NCBI RefSeq assembly: GCF_029945895.1 | Contig: NZ_JAQSDL010000043.1 | Span: forward strand, 124,001 to 188,000 | Direction: 5' to 3' | Length of the DNA: 64,000 nt | Source of the DNA: Polaromonas sp. | Lineage (GTDB): Bacteria > Pseudomonadota > Gammaproteobacteria > Burkholderiales > Burkholderiaceae_C | Shown here: positions 60,632-64,000 of the stretch, piece by piece | Layout: the number at the start of each line of letters is the position of its first letter | How positions within the stretch are numbered: the first letter of the stretch is position 1 | Program-made: the position numbers and the translations under genes | Notes under the pieces: generated by a model | Told to the model about the DNA's origin: nothing | Database searches by the model: none | What the model saw: only the letters and a program-made list of their open reading frames with translations

Positions 60632-61405
60632 ATGAGCGCCTTTAACGAAGAACGTGTCCTGTCCGTGCATCACTGGACGGACCGCCTGTTTACTTTCACC
60701 ACCACCCGTGACCCCTCGCTGCGCTTCAGCAACGGCCATTTCACGATGATAGGCCTGCGGGTCAACGACAAGCCGCTGCTGCGGGCCTACAGCATCGTGA
60801 GTCCCAACCATGAGGAACACCTGGAGTTTCTGAGCATCAAGGTGCCCGACGGTCCCCTGACGTCGCGTCTCCAGCACATCAAGGTGGGCGACACCATCAT
60901 TGTCGGACGCAAGCCGACCGGCACCCTGGTGATCGACTACCTGCTTCCAGGCAAGCGGCTTTACCTGCTGTCCACCGGAACCGGTTTGGCGCCCTTCATG
61001 AGCATCATCCGCGACCCGGCAACTTACGAACAGTTCGAGCAGATCGTTCTGGTGCATGGCGTGCGCCAGACCGACGAGCTGGCCTACCACGACCTGGTCG
61101 TGGACCATCTGCCGCAACACGAGTTCCTTGGCGAGATGGTGTCCAGACAGCTGCTGTATTACCCGACCGTGACGCGCGAGAGTTACCGCAACATGGGCCG
61201 CGTCACCGACCTGATGGAAACCGGCAAGATGTTTGAAGACCTGAAGCTGCCTGCGCTGGACCCCGCTCAAGACCGCGTCATGATCTGCGGCAGCCCGGGC
61301 ATGCTCAAGGACCTGAAACACATGCTTGAGAAACGCGGCTTTGTGGAGGGCAACACCTCCAGACCCGGCGACTTCGTGATCGAGCGTGCGTTTGCCGAAC
61401 AATGA
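60632..61405 (+). CDS. fpr: Ferredoxin-NADP reductase
   Basis: This 257-residue flavoprotein of the bacterial Fpr subclass has the FAD motif RAYSIVSPNHEEHLEFLSIKVPDGPLTSRL (about 50-79). Its nucleotide-binding part has LSTGTGLAPFMSIIRDP (about 114-130) and a terminal VIERAFAEQ tail typical of Fpr. It reduces ferredoxin with NADPH. The gene is 37 bp behind the ferredoxin gene and gives that ferredoxin a private reductant supply for 6-hydroxynicotinate reduction. The ATG at 60632 matches the family N-terminus (MSAFNEERVLSVHHWTDRLFTF). Confidence 0.93.
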   Translation: MSAFNEERVLSVHHWTDRLFTFTTTRDPSLRFSNGHFTMIGLRVNDKPLLRAYSIVSPNHEEHLEFLSIKVPDGPLTSRLQHIKVGDTIIVGRKPTGTLVIDYLLPGKRLYLLSTGTGLAPFMSIIRDPATYEQFEQIVLVHGVRQTDELAYHDLVVDHLPQHEFLGEMVSRQLLYYPTVTRESYRNMGRVTDLMETGKMFEDLKLPALDPAQDRVMICGSPGMLKDLKHMLEKRGFVEGNTSRPGDFVIERAFAEQ

Positions 61406-61515
61406 AATGGCCCCCACGCTCGTCACTGCGTGTACTTCGCTGCCCCCCGGGAGGGCGCTGCGCCTGCGGATTGGCCAAGCCAGATCCGCGGCCCCGGTTG
61501 GTAGGGAAAGAGCCC
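61404..61515. repeat. Family B dispersed repeat, intergenic
   Basis: GGCCCCCACGCTCGTCACTG, CGCTGCCCCCCGGGAGGGCG, CTGCGCCTGCGGATTGGCC and a second GAGCCCCCACACTTC. It starts at the reductase stop codon and lies before the tetR gene, which it may insulate from the upstream transcript. Confidence 0.8.
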
Positions 61516-61534
61516 CCACACTTCACGAGAGCCC

Positions 61535-62224
61535 ATGACTGCCAAGACCACCAAACCCCGACCGGCAGCAGTCAAACGCGCACCTGCCAAACGAACGGGT
61601 GTGCGGGAGCAGGCCGCGCAAACCACGCGCGACAACATCCTGCGGGCTGCCACCAAGGTTTTTGCGCGGTATGGCTACGAAGGCGGCAGCGTGGAAAAGA
61701 TCTCGCAGTCGGCCAAGTCCTTCGACCGCATGATTTACTACTACTTCGGCAGCAAGGAAGGCCTGTTCATCGAAGTGCTGGAAGACATGTACCGCCGGAT
61801 GAACGATGCCGAGCTGGAGCTCGATCTTGACCTGGAACAGCCGGTAGACTCGCTCAGGGAAGTCATCCGTTTTGTCGTGACCTATTACAGCAAGAACCCC
61901 GAGTTCATCACGCTGCTCAACACCGAAAACCTGCACCGCGGCAAACACATCTCCAAGTCCATGCGCGCCCGGGAGTATTCGTCGCCCGCCATCGCGATCA
62001 TCCAGAAGCTGCTGGAAAGTGGCGTGAAGAAAAAGGTGTTTCGCGCTGATATTTCCGCACGCAATGTCTACCTGTTGATTGCCGCAACCGGCTATTTCTA
62101 CATCTCCAACCGCCACACACTGTCGGCCTTCCTGGGGGAAGACCTGCAGACACCCGAAGCCCTGGCCGACTGGCAGGCTTTCATCACCAGCACCGTGCTG
62201 CGCACAGTGAGGCTCAACCCCTGA
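61535..62224 (+). CDS. TetR-family regulator of the nicotinate island
   Basis: This 229-residue TetR-type repressor has a Lys/Arg-rich N-terminal extension (1-27) and an HTH domain (about 28-75): TTRDNILRAATKVFARYGYEGGSVEKISQSAKSFDRMIYYYFGSKEGLF. A C-terminal all-helical ligand domain (TetR_C-like, about 95-229) follows. It lies between the ferredoxin reductase and enamidase genes on the same strand, so it probably represses the divergent promoters carrying CTACATT sites and responds to a pyridine intermediate. Ligand and site assignment are inferences. Confidence 0.88.
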   Translation: MTAKTTKPRPAAVKRAPAKRTGVREQAAQTTRDNILRAATKVFARYGYEGGSVEKISQSAKSFDRMIYYYFGSKEGLFIEVLEDMYRRMNDAELELDLDLEQPVDSLREVIRFVVTYYSKNPEFITLLNTENLHRGKHISKSMRAREYSSPAIAIIQKLLESGVKKKVFRADISARNVYLLIAATGYFYISNRHTLSAFLGEDLQTPEALADWQAFITSTVLRTVRLNP

Positions 62225-62280
62225 CACCTGCGCGCCGCCAGCGGACACTCCCACCCACGACCTTTGAGAGGGCAAACAAC

Positions 62281-63477
62281 ATGGCAGAAGCTGTATCGAC
62301 CGGAAAATCCGGAAAAGTGGTGATCAGGAACATCGGACTGCTGCTGTCCGGGGACATCGACCAGCCGATTCTGGACGCCGACACGATTGTCGTGAACGAC
62401 GGGCTGATCGTCGCCGTCGGCAAGGCCAAGGACTGCAACACCGAGGGCGCGCAGACCATCATCGATGCGCACCAGACCTGTGTCTGCCCGGGCCTGATCG
62501 ACAGCCATGTCCATCCGGTCTTCGGGGACTGGACGCCACGGCAAAACCAGATTGGCTGGATTGATTCGACCATGCACGGCGGCGTCACCACCATGATCTC
62601 GGCCGGCGAAGTGCACCTGCCCGGCCGGCCCAAGGACATCGTCGGGCTCAAGGCCCTGGCCATCACCGCGCAGCGGGCTTTCGACAACTTCCGACCCGGT
62701 GGCGTCAAGGTGCTGGCTGGCGCCCCCATCATCGAAAAAGGCATGGTCGAGGACGATTTCAAACAGCTGGCAGAAGCCGGGGTGACCCTGCTCGGCGAGG
62801 TCGGACTGGGCTCGGTCAAGGCCGGCTACGAAGCCAGGGAGATGGTGGCCTGGGCCCGCAAGTACGGCATCCAGAGCACCATCCACACCGGTGGCCCGTC
62901 GATTCCCGGCTCCGGCCTGATCGACAAGGACGTGGTGCTGGAAGCCGACGCCGACGTGATCGGCCACATCAACGGCGGCCACACCGCCCTGTCCGAGCAG
63001 CATGTCTGCGAGCTCTGTGAAAAGTCCTCGCGCGCCATCGAGATCGTGCACAACGGCAACGAGAAAGTCGCCATCGCGGCGGCGCAGGCCGCGCTACAGC
63101 TCAAATGCCCGCACCGCGTGATCCTCGGCACGGACGGGCCCGCCGGCTCCGGCGTGCAGCCGCTGGGCATGTTGCGGCTCATCGCCCTGCTGTCCAGCCT
63201 GGGCAACATTCCGGCCGAACTGGCCTTCTGTTTTGCCACCGGCAATACGGCGCGCATTCGCCAGCTCAACTGCGGCCTGATCGAGGTCGGCCGCGATGCC
63301 GACTTCGTGTTCATGGACAAGGCCCAGCATTCATCCGGCCTGAACCTGCTCGACAGCGTCCAGCGCGGCGACATCCCCGGTGTGGGCATGGTGATGATCG
63401 ACGGCATTGTGCGCAGCGGCCGCAGCCGCAACACGCCGCCGGCCACGGACATCCCCAGCGTCGTCACCCCGGCCTGA
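62281..63477 (+). CDS. Enamidase (1,4,5,6-tetrahydro-6-oxonicotinate hydrolase)
   Basis: This 398-residue amidohydrolase-superfamily enzyme matches enamidase of nicotinate fermentation, which opens 1,4,5,6-tetrahydro-6-oxonicotinate to 2-formylglutarate and ammonia. The first metal pair is His76 and His78 (GLIDSHVHP). Further metal or active-site positions lie in IHTGGPSIPGSGLID (His202), GHINGGHTALSE (His229, His234) and the LGTDGPAGSGVQPLG segment (Asp near 282). The N-terminal GKVVIRNIGLLLSGDIDQPILDADTIVV is enamidase-like rather than dihydroorotase-like. The gene follows tetR by 56 bp and closes the reductive pathway encoded here. Confidence 0.88.
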   Translation: MAEAVSTGKSGKVVIRNIGLLLSGDIDQPILDADTIVVNDGLIVAVGKAKDCNTEGAQTIIDAHQTCVCPGLIDSHVHPVFGDWTPRQNQIGWIDSTMHGGVTTMISAGEVHLPGRPKDIVGLKALAITAQRAFDNFRPGGVKVLAGAPIIEKGMVEDDFKQLAEAGVTLLGEVGLGSVKAGYEAREMVAWARKYGIQSTIHTGGPSIPGSGLIDKDVVLEADADVIGHINGGHTALSEQHVCELCEKSSRAIEIVHNGNEKVAIAAAQAALQLKCPHRVILGTDGPAGSGVQPLGMLRLIALLSSLGNIPAELAFCFATGNTARIRQLNCGLIEVGRDADFVFMDKAQHSSGLNLLDSVQRGDIPGVGMVMIDGIVRSGRSRNTPPATDIPSVVTPA

Positions 63478-63492
63478 ACACCGGCGCCCAGC

Positions 63493-64000
63493 ATGCCGCA
63501 TCTGCCGTCTCCGACCAGGGAGGAGCTTGCCCGGCTCGAGCCCCTGGCGCAGCTTGGCTTGCCCGATATTTTTGTGGTCTCGACGCGCCAGCAGGCCGAG
63601 GAGGCCTTCCAGGCACTGGCGGGCAGCACCGTGCTGGGTTTTGACACCGAATCGAAACCCACCTTCTTCCGCGACCAGGTATCCGAGGGCCCGCACGTCG
63701 TGCAGTTTTCCACCCTGCACAAGGCCTGGGTGTTCCAGTTGCATGACGCGGGATGCCGCGACACCGTGTCGGCCCTGCTCGAACTGGAAACAGCCGCCAA
63801 GGTGGGTTTCGGGCTGGCCGGCGACCATCAGCAGATCCGGCGTACGCTGGGTGTCTCGCCGCGCAACGTGCTGGACCTCAACGTCGTGTTCAGGAGCCGC
63901 GGCTACGCGAAAGAGCTCGGCGTCCGCGGAGCGGTGGCCGTGGTGTTCAACCGGCGTTTCATCAAGTCGAGAAAAGCCACCACCTCGAACTGGGCGAACC
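63493..64000 (+). CDS. Ribonuclease D-like 3'-5' exonuclease (partial, runs off window)
   Basis: This is the first 169 residues of a DnaQ-fold 3'-5' exonuclease. Exo motif I is GFDTE (Asp51, Glu53), and the helical ribonuclease-D-like part follows (VVQFSTLHKAWVF, VGFGLAGDHQQIRR, VLDLNVVFRSRGY). It starts 16 bp after the enamidase stop, with GGAG-poor upstream sequence. It may be transcribed with the nicotinate genes by position only; no functional link is apparent. The remainder, including Exo III, is outside the window. Confidence 0.75.
   Translation, partial: MPHLPSPTREELARLEPLAQLGLPDIFVVSTRQQAEEAFQALAGSTVLGFDTESKPTFFRDQVSEGPHVVQFSTLHKAWVFQLHDAGCRDTVSALLELETAAKVGFGLAGDHQQIRRTLGVSPRNVLDLNVVFRSRGYAKELGVRGAVAVVFNRRFIKSRKATTSNWAN

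Noticed and set aside
1..64000. tRNA, rRNA, insertion sequences, prophage or CRISPR arrays
   Set aside because: I looked for clover-leaf ends, transposase motifs and spaced direct repeats by eye and found none that could be supported.

Overview
The window reads as a high-GC chromosome segment of a betaproteobacterium, most likely Comamonadaceae (Polaromonas/Rhodoferax-like). This rests on three things: protein families typical of Burkholderiales (PHA granule-region protein, WS/DGAT acyltransferase, fused IcmF mutase, abundant Liv-type binding proteins and CaiB CoA-transferases), the GC-rich codon use, and a dispersed GCTAT...ATAGC short repeat that I associate with that family. This is recognition from memory, not a database result. 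I see no rRNA, tRNA, CRISPR, phage or insertion sequence.

Layout. 1-2242 (minus): a polyprenyl-phosphate sugar module (GT39-type transferase, flippase-like membrane protein, DPPR-synthase-like prenyltransferase). 2357-14799: housekeeping and accessory genes: argE, two orphan Liv-type binding proteins, a molybdopterin oxidoreductase, a lipoprotein peptidase, a PHA protein, a CoA-transferase, a small lower-GC hypothetical cassette (11033-11974), an acyl-CoA-binding protein, a wax ester/TAG synthase and coaX. 14904-24687: an ABC peptide-type importer in one minus-strand operon with an MlrC-type M81 peptidase and an amidase, with a second amidase divergent.

24657-28998 is an alpha-hydroxyketone quorum-sensing locus of the CqsA/Lqs type: a LuxR-type regulator, a six-helix sensor kinase, an LqsR-like response regulator and a CqsA/LqsA-like PLP synthase. 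Two near-identical lux-box-like palindromes link it, one at the luxR/kinase divergence and one upstream of the synthase.

29140-41941: an M20 peptidase, a persulfide dioxygenase-rhodanese, a TRAP transporter (DctP-DctQ-DctM, DctM with a proline-rich repeat loop), PPK2, icmF, a 54-residue basic protein and a DUF6352-like protein. 42191-46249: a duplicated Q/R-rich secreted protein, then a glutaryl-CoA module (LysR, gcdH, CoA-transferase).

46281-63477 is a coherent nicotinamide/nicotinate catabolic island. A Tat-exported nicotinamidase would give nicotinate. A NicAB-like Fe-S plus molybdopterin/tri-haem hydroxylase would give 6-hydroxynicotinate. A 6-hydroxynicotinate reductase, fed by a divergently encoded ferredoxin and ferredoxin-NADP reductase, would give tetrahydro-6-oxonicotinate, and an enamidase would open the ring to 2-formylglutarate. 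A Liv-type ABC importer, a TetR regulator, two DUF1185 proteins and a UPF0280 protein belong to the island. The adjacent gcdH module would take the carbon to crotonyl-CoA, so this looks like an aerobic organism using the reductive branch of nicotinate breakdown.

Two families of dispersed short repeats (called A and B here) run through the window. Several copies lie inside genes without breaking the frame (argE, the lipoprotein peptidase, icmF twice, the NicB-like gene), and one supplies the C-terminus and stop codon of the NicB-like gene.
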